This document shows positions 45,421 through 57,344 of a stretch of DNA of 64,000 bases, piece after piece. The notes under the pieces were generated by a model. It saw only the letters and a program-made list of their open reading frames with translations, had not been told where the DNA came from and did no database searches. A program made the translations under genes and the position numbers. Origin of the DNA: Punctularia strigosozonata HHB-11173 SS5 (lineage: Eukaryota; Basidiomycota; Agaricomycetes; Corticiales; Punctulariaceae); assembly GCF_000264995.1 (NCBI RefSeq), contig NW_006767442.1:1564552-1628551 (forward strand), written 5' to 3'. Each line of letters begins with the position of its first letter. Positions within the stretch are counted from its first letter, which is position 1.

Positions 45421-46811
45421 ATGGCTCCCACCCTTCGATCTCAAACACGGTCAGCCACTCAGCATGCACCTCCGGCCCCGAAAACGAGAGCCACTCCTCA
45501 GAAACCTGCACCTGCGAGAATATCAAAGAAGTTCGCTGCCCTCAACAGTCTTGCTTCCCATTACACGCGCAACCCGAAACGAAGCCGACCTTCAGTCGAA
45601 ATTGGAGAGCGCCCTCAAAAACGACGTCGACGCGACGATGAACCACGAAGTGCAGGTGATGGATCATGGGCGAAGTTGGAGGGTCGAAGTAGGGCCTTCG
45701 AACGCGCTGCATCAGAGTTCAAGAGGATGAGATCGGGGACGAAGGACGTCAGGAGGCAGGTGGTTGAGACGGAGGGTGCTTTAGCACGCGCTATCAGCAA
45801 CGCCAGGGAACTGTTGACGAACATAAAGCTTTTGGACATCCACCATGAAGTACCACTGGAAGAGTCCCATAGACACGTCACCACCCGAGTCGCATCGTAT
45901 GTCATCGTCATCTCAGTGCACCCTTTGCGTTGGCTGACGCTGCTTGACGCAGCCCAGCCGAGAAGGACGACCCGACAACGTCCGCGCGCAAACCTCCCTC
46001 GCCAGACCACGCATCCAAAACCCCACCTCGAGACTTCAAGGCTTTCATCGCAGCGATTAAAGATGCGTTCAACGACATTCGCCCGAAGATCAGAGACGCA
46101 ACCTCCTCGGCGCTTCCGAACGAAGACTTAAGCAACATGTGCGAGCTGTGCGAGGACTGCGCCCAGGAGACCGCGTTATGGCATCGTTGTCGCCGAGACT
46201 TCGGCCACAAGAATCGCCTCGACGCAGAGAGATTCTTACAGCCAAGGCCTCGTATAGGCGTAGACGAGCAGGGACATGCGTTTCACGACCGGAGCGCATG
46301 CCAATCGGAGATATACCCACCGAAACGGACGGTAAAGGAGGCCACCGTAATGGGTCACCTCGGCCTCCATTTCTTCGAAGAGGTTGAAAGCGATGTGCTG
46401 GTCCTTCCGGTGCCCCTCTATCCTCGGCGACCTCGGGTGTTCGCCGAGCAATGCAAACTCCAGTTTCATCATATTCCGCAGACAGTCTATAATGTGCTGG
46501 AACGTTGGCATCTCGGCTATGGAAGGTGTCTCGATTGCATCATGAGGGCCATGCGAACGTTTCCCCCTTGGATTGTGAAAGCTTTCACCGAGGAACGATT
46601 CAACGACGGTGACCCCGTCTTCGCGAACAGCGCGGACGACGAGGTGGCGGAGTGGGACGAGGTACGAAGACGATGGCGACTTCTTGTACTCGATCACTAC
46701 CGCTGGGTGCCGGTCCATGACTTGGAGGAACGACCTAGCGATGCCACTGCTAACCCCAAGATTCTCAACGGAACTATCGATACCCCTCTACCCATCAGAT
46801 GCTGGGGTTAA
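45421..46811 (+). CDS. Array module 6, gene A, shortest and most diverged copy
   Basis: Exons 45421-45896 and 45953-46811, 444 aa, about 50 aa shorter than its sisters. It starts MAPTLRSQTRSAT and has only one basic module (TRNPKRSRPSVEIGERPQKR). The C-terminal domain is kept: PRPRIGVDEQGHAFHDRSAC (W of HDWSAC is R), GYGRCLDCIMRAMRTFPPW, NDGDPVFANSADDEVAEWDE, RRWRLLVLDHYRWVPVHDLE. The intron is in the same place and phase. The HDC motif is HRC here, but the GRCxxC pair remains. It has no CACGTG leader, so it may be regulated differently from A1 to A5. Confidence 0.83.
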
Positions 46812-47487
46812 GCAAGCATTCGCATGTCGTCACCACCACCGATGAACTGTACATTGTTCGTATCTCTATATAGCTCTCAAACAAGGCTAATGTGGGATAG
46901 TGATGTTGACTCCGAGATCGCTGGGCGGTAGTGGTTCGAATGATGCTGGCCCGCATGGCCACGGTTCCTCATCCAAATCGGACCGGACCGGCATGGTCTA
47001 GAGTACATTGCGCGTGGGGATGCCTTTGCGTTTACCTCTTCTCATAGACTGGCGTTGTCCGCGAATGAAACATACGATCAGGCCACGCTACTTATGTGGT
47101 CGTGGCACATGTCTCACTCATGCCCTATATCCTATCGGCAGCCCTTGTTGGTGGATGTTATAATGCCTAGGCGTGCCACCAGAATCGCGAAGCTTGCTTC
47201 ACGCAGTGCTCTGCTCATTTCAATGATAACGACCCTCTTTAGGCCTTGTAAAACTTGGAATCTAACGACGACGTATTGCTCTTTTCTTTCGGATGAAACA
47301 TTTGTCCCGTCGGTGGCCCTAGTTCCAGCTCCATCCAGGGCAAATGATAGTTGCTGAAAACACGATGGTGGCATCGGAAGTCACAGGCATCGGGCCACTG
47401 TATTTGTGGAGCGGGAACATATAAGGCGCTGTGCGTGTATCGATCATGAACTCTTTTCTTCCTTCAACTTGCTTCCCATTCACGGAT
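46812..47487. other. A6-B6 spacer with B6 promoter
   Basis: About 675 bp; TATAAGG at 47420-47426 lies 68 bp before the B6 start. No gene seen. Confidence 0.45.
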
Positions 47488-50461
47488 ATGGCGCAGCGAT
47501 CCTCTGGGTTCACGGACATCGCGGTATTCGCTCGACGCGCATCCTTCAAGCACAGACTGCGACAAACCTCCAGGGCCTGGGGGTTCCTTCAGTCTGCTAC
47601 CAAAAGCAGGTCGCATGTCATCTTCGAGGAACCGGGCCCGGTTCCTCAGAATCGATCAGGTGTGAACACTCGGGACGATATTGAATCTCTTGAGTGGTGC
47701 ATCTATCGCAACGAAGGTGGTTTGTTGTACGCCGCTGCACGAAAAACAGGTGAGTGGTGTCGAAGAATCGACATGATCTACATTGATTCCTTGCAGCAGA
47801 CGTTTCGTCGGACATCATTTTAGTGGTCAAGCGGATAAAAAATGCAACCAAAGGGGACTACGCAAAGGAAATTTCCCTTGTTAGAGCAAGTGAAGCTGTC
47901 GCAGTGATTGTAAGCGCTCTCTTTGAGATATATTATGTCTTTGTCGCCCACAATATAACGCAGATCAACGGCGAACGAGCGGCCCTCGAACGGGAATATA
48001 AACTCTCGCCTGATGAAAGTATAAATATCGATGGCACTGGTGCGTACTACTCTCCCCTTATATTCATCACATGCGCGCTGAGTCGATGATATAGATTACG
48101 TCTTCCGTTCCATGCAGGATGTCGAGAGTGCTCCTATGCATGCCTCGCGCTACATCCCTGATAAGATCATTGGAAGCGGTGCTGAAGGGGGTACGTCAAG
48201 GATTTAGTTATTGATGGCCGAAAACTGAGTTTCATGGTCAGAGGTGTTTATCGCCCATACTGTTGCCGGGCGTGCGGTGGCAGTCAAAAGTATCAGGATG
48301 AAGCAGCCAGAATTCGGCAAATTTTGCTTTGAGGTTAGCCTGTGGGAACAATTGCAACATCCAAATGTCCTCCCTTTGGTCGACTGGTGCAGGGATCCCG
48401 AGCAACCCAGAACGCTGTGTAATTATAATCCACACCGCTTTTATCCACATACTCATTTTTTTCCCCGAAGTACTGATCACACCGTTGGCCGCTTACGAGA
48501 CAGCCGAGCGCTACATTGAATATCATGGGAGTCTTTGTAAGTTCGCTCCTCATTCTCCGCATAAACATGGTCTTCTAACATTTCTGACATATGTTAGCGG
48601 ATCAACTTGCCCGACCTGTTGTAGCGCAGCTGATGGAAGGCTTGTTGGTAAGCTCCTCCACGACGCATAGATTGATGATCATCTGACAGATGACTCTTAG
48701 TACATCCACGCTCAAGGTTTCCTTCATCGCGACATCAAACCCGAGGCTCGTGTTTCTCACTTCACCTCTTACGCACCGCATTGACCTGTGAATGGTGTAG
48801 AATATCCTCATTTTTCATAAAGACAGTCAAGGCGTACTCACTATTAGAATCTGCGATCTTGGTATATCCATCCCAATCAACAAGGACCGCGATGCGATTG
48901 TAGTAAGTGCGATTCCAAAACCCCGTTCTTGTCAAAGTCACGGAATTTGGTCCAGAAACGAGCAGGCACCTCAAACTGGGCTGCACCCGAAGTATCCGAA
49001 AGGCGATATACTGAGAAGAGTGATGCATTTTGCGTAGGAGGCGTCATGTTCTTCCTGTGAGTCACGATAGGCTGCCTCCACTACTCGCTTGACTCAACTA
49101 TGGTATAGCATATTCGGCAGGCGGCCGTACCTCGTTGCAGAAGGCGCAGATGACATGATCACCCAGATGTCCACTAGGCTTTCTCAGCTGAAGGCCCTGG
49201 AAGCGCCATGGCTCCACGAGGACGGTAAGCGCTTCTGGGCACAAGTAAACGGGATGAGATGCTGACCTCGAACGCTATCTATAGCTCGAGACTTGCTCAA
49301 CGGATTACTCTTGGGAGATGCCGACAAGCGTTGGGACTTGCCCAAGGCACGAAGATTCAAGTGGCTCCAAGGACATCAGGAAAAATCGGACTATCGAAAG
49401 AGTCGCTTATTGAGTACCGAAACCCTCTAAAGCTACTAAATGAGCACGTTTTAGTACGTTTTAGGAGGTTTTTAGCAAATCCGGTTTTTCCTGATGGATG
49501 CACCCTGCCTACGTCCCGGATATCGTCTCTATATTATGACGACCCGTTGGTTCAGAATCTATTAGCCCTTGCTGATATCCGTGAGAGGATTCCTCCCAAG
49601 AGAAGAATTGCTGAACGTTACGTGCCGGGAGCTCCACAAGAGTCGCTTGAAAACGTTCAAGCGCTTCCCCCACTCAGACCAGAACCTACCCAGGGTGACA
49701 CCGAAGACGCGACGCAACCCCTCTCTACCCGCGAGCCATCAAACACGGAATTGCCAGCCCCCAACAGCGCCGAACACGCTCAACAGGCATCTACCATGAT
49801 GCCGGTCGCCGGGGCCGCATCGAGTAACGACCAAGACTCGAGACAGCTCTCCAAGCGCGTACCTTCGGCCGCACCTCTGGTGCCCGTCGTTAACGGCGCA
49901 GGCCCCGTCACTGGTGCTGGACCCGTTGCTTTGCTTCCTGGACTCCCGAACAACTCCCGTTCGATCGACGCGCAGGACTCAGCGCAACGGCGACAATCGT
50001 CGACTGCGACGCTGGTGCCACTTGTCGCGGAGAGCGAGGCAAATCCAGCTACGTACACGGAATATGCTGTGGGCGCGCCAGTCGCCGGACCGGAGCCGTC
50101 CACCTCCACCAGGGCGCAACGTGCCGAGGAGGGTTCACCCACCGCGCCTCCGCCGTTCGAGAAAACCACGGCGCACGTCCCGATGGACGTTGACCCTGAC
50201 GGGCCTGCGGAAGTCGTCGTTCCACCGGCTCCAGAGCCTGCCCGGCCTTCGCGTACGCGAGCTCATGCTCGTGTTCCGGAAAGTGCCTCCTCCCCGAAGA
50301 AGCCCGTCAGACGCTCGACTCGCATTCGCGACAACCACGCCGCACGCGTCAAAGCGCAGGAAGTACAGGCCGGGAACAGGGCGGCCGTGAACGACGGGAA
50401 GAAGAGGAAATCCGATGGTCAAGTTGCGATGAGGTCGAACAAGAAGCACAAGACTAGATGA
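47488..50461 (+). CDS. Array module 6, gene B: CHK2-like kinase interrupted by a MITE-like insertion
   Basis: Same exon plan; start at MAQRSSGFTDIAVF (an in-frame ATG 42 bp earlier is possible). FHA-like part: QTSRAWGFLQSA and INGERAALEREYKLSPDESI. Kinase motifs: IGSGAEG loop, VAVKSIRM, YIHAQGFLHRDIKPE (about 48702-48747), NILIF, then CDLGIS where the others have DFGTC, NWAAPEVS and RDLLNGLLLGDADKRWDL. The DFG phenylalanine is Leu, which still permits activity. Just after the WLQG motif the last coding exon holds a 122-bp element (49374-49495). Read straight through it brings an in-frame stop; spliced at 49414-49475 the frame is restored into DGCTLPTSRISSLY and the tail, ending VRRSTRIRDN...NKKHKTR. 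So B6 is either broken or has gained an intron. Confidence 0.78.
49374..49495. mobile_element. 122-bp MITE-like insertion in B6 coding exon
   Basis: The ends are inverted repeats: ATCAGGAAAAATCGGA at the left, TCCGGTTTTTCCTGAT at the right, one mismatch over 16 bp. GGA stands on both sides (49371-49373 and 49496-49498), and removing the element plus one GGA restores the CAAGGATGCACC context seen in the sister genes. It contains GTACCG (49414), CTACTAA (about 49433) and TTTTTAG (ending 49475), a complete set of intron signals. Confidence 0.75.
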
Positions 50462-50711
50462 GTAGCTGCGCTTGTCGTCTGGTTTGAAGCACGATAGTTG
50501 TATCCGAATGTATTCCAAACTCATGTATGCTATGCTCTATGCTATGTAATGAAATCGTATGAAACCCATCCAACTGGATTGAAGACGGGGTGCTCTGATC
50601 GTATCTTGTTCGTACAGGCAGGATAAACTGTCAGCGATACAAATAGATCTAGCATTGTCCAAGTAGATGGACATACACACACACAGTGAAATCAAGGTCG
50701 TTGATAGCTTA

Positions 50712-52701
50712 CTACGCGTTATCGCCCTTCACGATACCTTGTATCTCTAGCGAGCGATCCTTTCTAATCATGGAGTCCCGTTCTGGTGCGTTATCAACGC
50801 TTTTCCCGTCCTCCTCATCGTCTTCGCCGTCGGAAGCAGCGGCGTTGTGCAAAAGCCCTTCCTCGAGCTCGGTCGGAACCGCGGATTGCGCGGTCGTCCG
50901 ACTTCGGTGTCCGCTGGCGGTGGACGAGGTATTGTTGGCCGGATCTTTCTCTTTCGTGACCTGTGTGGGGTGAAGTGGACCAAGTTGGTCAGCCAGAGAC
51001 GGCGGAAGAGGAAAGGGAGCGTTGCGCACCGCAACGTAGAAGGCGGCGCCCATGATGATGACCGTGCCCAGCACGGAGAGGAAGGAGGGTTTGCCGTGGA
51101 AGAAGATCCGGTCGAAGGCCGACGCGAAGATCAACTGAGCACCAGAAGGTAACGTCAGCTGCCTGATCCGTCGGCTCGTAGAGAGTGCGTACCTGGGCGT
51201 AAGTGCCCATACTCGCGCGCCCGACGTTCTCGCGCTGCACGCCGAGCGTGAGGAGGAACTGGGCGACGAAGCCGGAGACGCCAATGAGGAGGAGGAAGAG
51301 AAGGAAGGCGGGGGATGTTGGGACCACGACGTGCGTTCCGGTAGCAAGCATCCTGGAAAGAAGATGCGTTGGTCAGATCAAACAGCAAAAACAGAGGATA
51401 AATGGGAGGGACGAACCCGATGGAGGACGCGATGACGGATTGGAGGGAGAAAGATGTCAGCGAGTGGAGAGCGTGTGCGCGTTTGCCGACCGCGCGAATG
51501 GATAGGACTGGAAGGAGATGATGGAGGTCAGTGTCGCAGAGCGGGGAGAGAAATTGCTTTTTGGTAACGTACACGCCACGGTCGTGCCCACGACTCCCAA
51601 CATCATGAATCTGTGATGATACCATCAGAACGGGGCTGAGTGAATAAGGGCGGGTTGCGTACCCGACGGCGTGAAGGCGGTCTGCGGGCGTCCCTCGCTC
51701 ATCACCAACACCTGCGACGGGGTCGAGGGTTGCTGGTTCTTCCGGCGCCGCGTTGGTGGAGGAGGAGGAGTGGAAGAGGAAGGTCGGACGTGCAATGAGG
51801 AGCACGCCGAACAGACTGACCACTGCAGGATTCAATACGTATAAAAGACCCGAACTGCGTTTGGGGAGGCGAGGACTGAACTTACGGGCTGCCCAAACCT
51901 CTTTCAGTCGCATCTTCTCGCTGAGAATGAAGTGCGCAGCGACCGCGGTGGTAAAGGGTGAGAGGAAGGAGAGGACGGTGGTGTCGGCAAGGGAGAGGTA
52001 TTGTAGCGAGAAGTAGGTACCGAACAGGCCGATAAAGCTGCAAGGGGATGGTCAGCATTGAGATAGGCCTAAAGCGAGATATCCCGAAGAAAACGTACCC
52101 CGATAGACCTCGTAGGATTAGCAGTATTCGTACAGTGTAGGGTCCGGGTCCAATGAAAGGGTGCTCGATGCCTCTAGTCGTCATGTAGGTGATGCAGCAA
52201 ACATATGTAATACCCTGCGTATTCCTATGTCAGACACGAATCCTTCAGAGCATACGAGCAAGAAACTCACCATCCGAACAGAAACAAGCTATGAGCAACA
52301 TGAGCTATGATACCAACAACGAAGCTTGGGTCATTGGGACGTACCTCTAATGGCGGCACCGGCGGATCCAGCGCATTCAGCTTCTTCACCATCACGTTCA
52401 TAAGTGCGAAGAAAAGCTGGCTAAGAGCAACCAATAGCAATCCCGCATTATCCTCCACGAACTCCCGCACTACGTCAATGCAATGCGATATCCGACGAGG
52501 CGGGTGGAACGTCCGCCATCGTTCCAGTAGATTCGTCCAGTCGAGCTTCGAGCGATGATTCGTGCCGCTATGGGGTGTCCACGACTGGATGTCGTCCTCG
52601 TCTCCTACGTCGTCTGCCGACGAGGCGAGTGGCTCCAGCGATATCGGGAAATGAGGCGTGGACGGTGTCGCTTTGACATAGCCTGCGCGCGAGCTAGACA
52701 T
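50712..52701 (-). CDS. EamA/DMT-superfamily membrane transporter
   Basis: About nine exons from the start at 52701 to the TAG at 50712-50714. A hydrophilic N-terminus of about 90 aa precedes ten expected helices. Recognisable blocks: GLLLVALSQLFFALMNVMVKKL (given here in part), a small exon giving LVSVRM, GITYVCCITYMTTRGIEHPF, LLILRGLSG+FIGLFGTYFSLQYL, SLADTTVLSFLSPFTTAVAA, HFILSEKM, LFGVLLIARPTFLF, FLLLIGVSGFVAQFLLTLGV, NVGRASMGTYAQ+LIFASAFDRIF and VIIMGAAFYVAV. The RG..G..G...YF.L.YL..AD..VL.FL.P order is that of the drug/metabolite transporter superfamily, near SLC35G and yeast YPL264c-like proteins. The substrate is unknown. The C-terminus of about 100 aa is acidic and cytosolic. Exact intron ends in the middle were not all worked out. 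It is divergent from the WD40 gene. Confidence 0.82.
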
Positions 52702-53033
52702 GTCGCCGTCGTCGTGGCGAACGTCGGTCTAATATACAGGTAATATTGCCCCGAGCGGATCGAGGAGAACAAGGAGAAGATGCTGTACGGTGTATTCTGA
52801 GCTCATTGCGGCTCACGCTCGTGTGCTCCATGATGTCGGCGGCTGGTTATGGAAAATCTGCCAATTCGGGCGCCTGCATGCTATATCGGGAAGTGTGCGT
52901 GGGAATACCGCCTTTTGTAGAGAGCACGTGCTCGCGTCCCTTGGCCGTCGGCCTCTCGAGTCTCTTGTCGGACGCTTGAGTTCATCGTTCTGGTCAACAA
53001 ACTTACTATCTCTCGACGATTGACCACCATGAT
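52702..53033. other. Divergent promoter between transporter and WD40 gene
   Basis: 330 bp shared by two genes pointing away from each other; no clear TATA box was picked out. Confidence 0.5.
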
Positions 53034-56000
53034 ATGATGTCTTCGGACCCTGCGACTGCCGCAGCCGGCCCTGCGAACCGCCGCGCGTCGCTTGCGTTCT
53101 CGGGTAGACTCAGCCTTGGCGCCAACACGATCGCGGCGGTCGCCAGTACCACCACTAACGCAGCTTTCGGTGGTCACAACCCTACGAAGGATGTCGACGA
53201 CATCGTGGAAATGTACTCGGACATGCGTGAGCATGGATACAAGGGCCCTACCAGGACCGTACGGCTTCCCCGCGTGTCGAGCGTGGGCGGAGGCTCGATC
53301 GCGCGCGCACAGGGCGACGATGGGCGTTGTGTCGTAGCCGGAAGGGAATGTGCGTCTTTCTCATCGCCTTGTCTCTCCTTCCCCATCTTGCGTGGCGCAT
53401 ATATGCGTGACTTTGTGGACGCATGTATGCGTCCTGTGACTATATGCGACTCTTCGTGGCGATACTGATATGCGATAATCGTGACGCTGACACGTTTGCT
53501 CGTGCAGCGCTGAGGATCGTGCGCGTCGTGCCACCAACTGGCCCTACATCCTACTCGTCAGCGGCATCGGGAGGGCTTGAGCATGTCGCGCGTTCGGCGG
53601 TGGGTCGGGGCGGACACCGCATCGACGCGGGGCGTAACATGTGGGACGGCTCCGGGCTTAAGGTGGATGGCGGCGCGAGCGCAGTGACGGACGTTGCATG
53701 GGGATATGGATGTAAGCATCACTCTGACTATATGCACGAGGAAGGAGATCAGAGAACTCATGAGACCTTTTGTGACAGCGTTTAGCAACAAGATATTGAC
53801 GAGCGCGCGGAACGGCGAGCTCGTCATGTGGGACATCAACAAATCGGGCTCGTCCAAGCATGGTGCGCCTATATGCATGTTCCATACTCAGCGTCTTTAC
53901 TCATCATGCGCTAGAACGCAGGACGCGCGACCACATGCGCGCCATCCACCGCCTCTCCTACTCGCGCCAGGTGCACTACTACTGCGTGACTGGCTCCGCG
54001 GACTGTGACATGCGCGTATGGGTGAGCACATACCCCAGATACCCGGTCGACCCGGACAGCTAATTCTCGAACGACCCTCAGGATCTAAGAAACCTCTCGC
54101 AATCCCGGCTGAAGATTCACCACCCCGCGCCGGTCCGCGCCGTCCTATTCTCGCCCGATGTGCAGAACCCGCTCCAGGCGATCGCCGGGCTTGAGAACGG
54201 GAGTCTGTACCGGTGAGCCTCATGCGCTCACCCATCCTTCCTCCTTCTCTCCTTCTCCCCTGTTCCGTCGGTGGCCGCAAGCGCTCACCTCCGCTTTCAT
54301 AGATGGGACCTCCGCATGGGCCAGCGCGGCCAGCTAGACCGCGTCCCGGTCGCGCATGCAGGTGCGATCCTCGCGCTCGATTGGTGCGTTCCCGCATCTC
54401 AAATCGTTGCCGGTTCGAGCAACAGCTCCAAGAGGCCCGCGACGGGCAGCGCGCCCGCGGTAGCTGCTGCGGATGGCACGGGAGACGGTGCCGGTGGTAA
54501 TGGGTGGATCGCGACGGGCGGCATGGATCGGACGGTTCAGGTACGTGTGACGTTGCGGTATCGCAGGGCTGGTGGGTGCTGATGCTTTGCTTGATACCAG
54601 GTGTGGGATCTGAGGGCGGGACATATACCGCTCGCGCCGACCTACACACTTCACCCGTCGTTCCCTGTGCGCACCGTGAGGTGGCGGCCCGAGTACGAAT
54701 GCGAGCTCGCAATCGTGTCGCACGCGACGGCGGGGACGGGAAGCGGGAGCGATGGTGTCGAGAGCCCCCCGGAAAGTGTAGTGCCTGGCGTCGCCACGAA
54801 GGACATCAGCGGGACAAGCGTCGGTGGAGGTACGGGCGATGCGGTGGAGATCTGGGACGTGCGACGAGGGTGGATCGCGAAGTGGCGCGTCAATGGGTCC
54901 GCGGCCGAGGGCGGAGTAGCCGGTACGCGAGGTGTTTGTCTGGCGCGCTTAGCAGCACCATGCTCATCGTTGCCATCTTGCTCTTGGGTGCAGATGCCGT
55001 ATGGGCGGATTCGCACGCGCTATGGGCGTCGCACGCGTCCGGCGCATTCTCGCAGCTGGACGTGCGCCAGTCCGCGACCGTGGTCGACGCCGTACCAAGG
55101 AACGCGATGGCGTTCGATCCGGCGGGCAACGTCGTATTCGTAGCGGACAAGCCCGAGCGGTGGGAGGTGCCGTACGATGATGTGTGAGTGCTTTCACTAC
55201 CTTCTCCATATTCTATGGAATTGACGTCCCGACCTACCTATACAGCGATCCCGAACTGCGGCCCGTCGTGGCGAGGCAGCGCGGGAAGCTGAAGGCCCTT
55301 GGCGACCCTGCCTACCGCTGCGAGACGCAGGACCTAGGCATCGTCGCCGACACGTCTGCCGTACACGAGTCTACCACGTTTGCCGCCTTGGCTCGCGGGT
55401 ACAGCCTCGACGTCGCCAACGCGGGCGCAGACCGTCGTCCGTTGTGCGAGCGCAATGCACAGGTAGCGCTTGAAGCTGGGCACGAGTCCGCCGCACAGCT
55501 GTGGGCTCTCGTAGGGGCTCTTCTCATGGACATCGTGCCGCCTTCGCCGCCGTCGCCTCCCTTGCCGACTCCTCTGCAACCTGAGCTCCTCCCCGGGGGC
55601 ACGCCGGCGCTGGCGCACTCGCTGTCCGCGCCTGCCGCGTTCCCGCACCTCCAGTCACCGCGCCCCTCCGTGCCGCCCCCCACGGCGGGCAGAGGCACAC
55701 CGATGCGGTCCGTGTCTACGGATCCCACCCTAGTTGCCGCCGCCGGGCGTGCGAAACGGAGCCCGGGCAAGAAGAGCGTCGAGTCGATGTCCGCGTCGTC
55801 CTCGCGCGGCGGCGCCGTGCCGAAGCCGCTGACGCCCGTCGGTTCCCCGAGCCCAATGCGGAGCGCGAGCGCGCTGAGTTCGCCGTCGCCTACGTCGGTA
55901 ACGTCGACACGCTCGCCGCTATTGCTCCGGCGCGAGAGCCATTCCGCCGCGCGACATTTCCCGAGGGGATTCGATCCCGCCTCGCGCCGGCCAAGCTTGA

Positions 56001-57344
56001 CGCCGAGCGGGCGGAGCGCTAGCCCCAGCGAAAGCGCGAGGGGAAGCTTACATCACGTTGGCGAGGGCGCTCTTTCGGATGGGGAGGGTAGCGAGGGGGA
56101 CTGCGGGGACGGGGAGGAGGAGCAGAGCGAAGGGGAGGAGAGCGATCTAAGGCCGCTCATGTCGCCACTGACCTCGCCGCATTTGCATCCGCGCGCCGTC
56201 CCGCCGAATCCCAGCCCGTTGTCGCACGTGGCCAACCCGGACGACGATGATTCCTCGCCGTCTCCCGCGTCTACCGAGTCCGAATCGGAGGATGCTGGAT
56301 CGGATTCGCCTCCGAGGATGCGCCACGACCGTCTGCGGTCCAAGTCGGGCTCGGCATCGGGCGGCCGATCCTTGTCGGGTTCCGGGTCGGGCAGCCGGAC
56401 GAGGAGGATGGTTCAGGCCCGGAGCCGAAGCTCGACTCTCGCCAGTCTGCCCGCGCAATCGAAGCTGCCGATGCAGACGAAGGCGCTCGCGAGAAACGAC
56501 TCGTCGAGCAGCGTGCAAACCGTGATTGCCGCGGAACCGCGCTTGCGTGAGCGGAGGACGCGCAAGGGGCTCGGTGGCCTGGACAGGGAGGAGACGATCA
56601 GGGATATGCGCCATACATCGAGCCGGGGTTCGGCGCGGATGCGGAGATCGCGCTCGCAGAGTCGACTCGGGTCAGATACGGTTTCGGTCGAGTTGAGGTT
56701 GGATGGATCAGAGATCGCGATGTCGGAGTCGAACGGGGCGCTCGAGCACAAACGGTCGAAGGCGTTGACGGGCGATCGGAGGCGCGCGATCGTGGAGGAT
56801 GAACGGAGGATGCGTGAGCTGGGATGGGCGGCTCTGCGGGATTCGCTGGACGACTTGGCCAACGACGTGAGTTCTCCAAGACCTGTCTCTGCTTGTAAGA
56901 GGGGGCTGATATTGTTATAGGGAGATGTCCAAACGTGCGCTTCTCTGGCGATTGTCGTTCGGAGCGAATTGGGAATCAGTAAGAACCGCGCTGCTCGGTT
57001 TATCGAGTCGTATCTAGGTGAGTGTCGGTGTCGTCTTCGGCAATATCGCCCCCATTTCCGTTAAACTGATTATTGTGATCGTCGCTCCAGACAAACTTTC
57101 TCGTTTGAAACTCGACGCGGCTGCTGCGTACGTTCGAGAGTGTGCACAAGGGGGCTCCACGCACGACGCGCCTGCGGTAAGAGGTGTATGTAGTCTGCTT
57201 CACGCTCTTGCTGATAGTCAATGCAAGGTTCATACCGTGGTCTATACATCCTGCGGTCGTTGCAGGAAACCGATTGTACAGACCACCACAAACCCATCAC
57301 ATGGCCAACCCACCGGAGTCTCGTATTGCTCAGAATGCCAGTGA
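53034..57344 (+). CDS. RTC1: Rtc1/WDR24-like WD40 protein of the SEA/GATOR2 complex
   Basis: Rtc1 (WDR24 in animals) is a subunit of the vacuolar/lysosomal SEA or GATOR2 complex that controls TORC1. Exon 1 from 53034 ends near 53347; a later exon begins CGTTTAGCAAC near 53782 and gives FSNKILTSARNGELVMWDIN. WD40 repeats follow: AIHRLSYS..VTGSADCDMRVW, VRAVLFSPDVQNPLQAIAGL, LYRWDLRMGQRGQLDRVPVA, WIATGGMDRTVQ+VWDLRAGH, VRTVRWRPEYECELAIVSHA and VEIWDVRRGWIAKWRVNGSA. A long low-complexity Ser/Pro/Asp/Glu region (55,500-56,500) is typical of basidiomycete versions. The C-terminal part has GDVQTCASLAIVVRSELGIS and then TSCGRCRKPI...YCSEC, the first half of the C-terminal zinc module. I could not find the second half (CxxCH...HGGH...), so the gene may be truncated or have unrecognised exons after 57344. 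Confidence 0.82.

Noticed and set aside
46900-46960. GGTTCGAAT stretch resembling a tRNA T-arm
   Set aside because: No matching acceptor, D-arm or anticodon stem around it.
15242-50461. Array as an LTR-type or other virus-like mobile element
   Set aside because: No terminal repeats around each unit, no polymerase, integrase or capsid-like frame; both genes have ordinary spliceosomal introns. Tandem gene duplication explains it.
53897-54712. Open frame of 271 codons on the minus strand
   Set aside because: Antisense to WD40-coding exons of the Rtc1-like gene; Arg-rich shadow without motifs.
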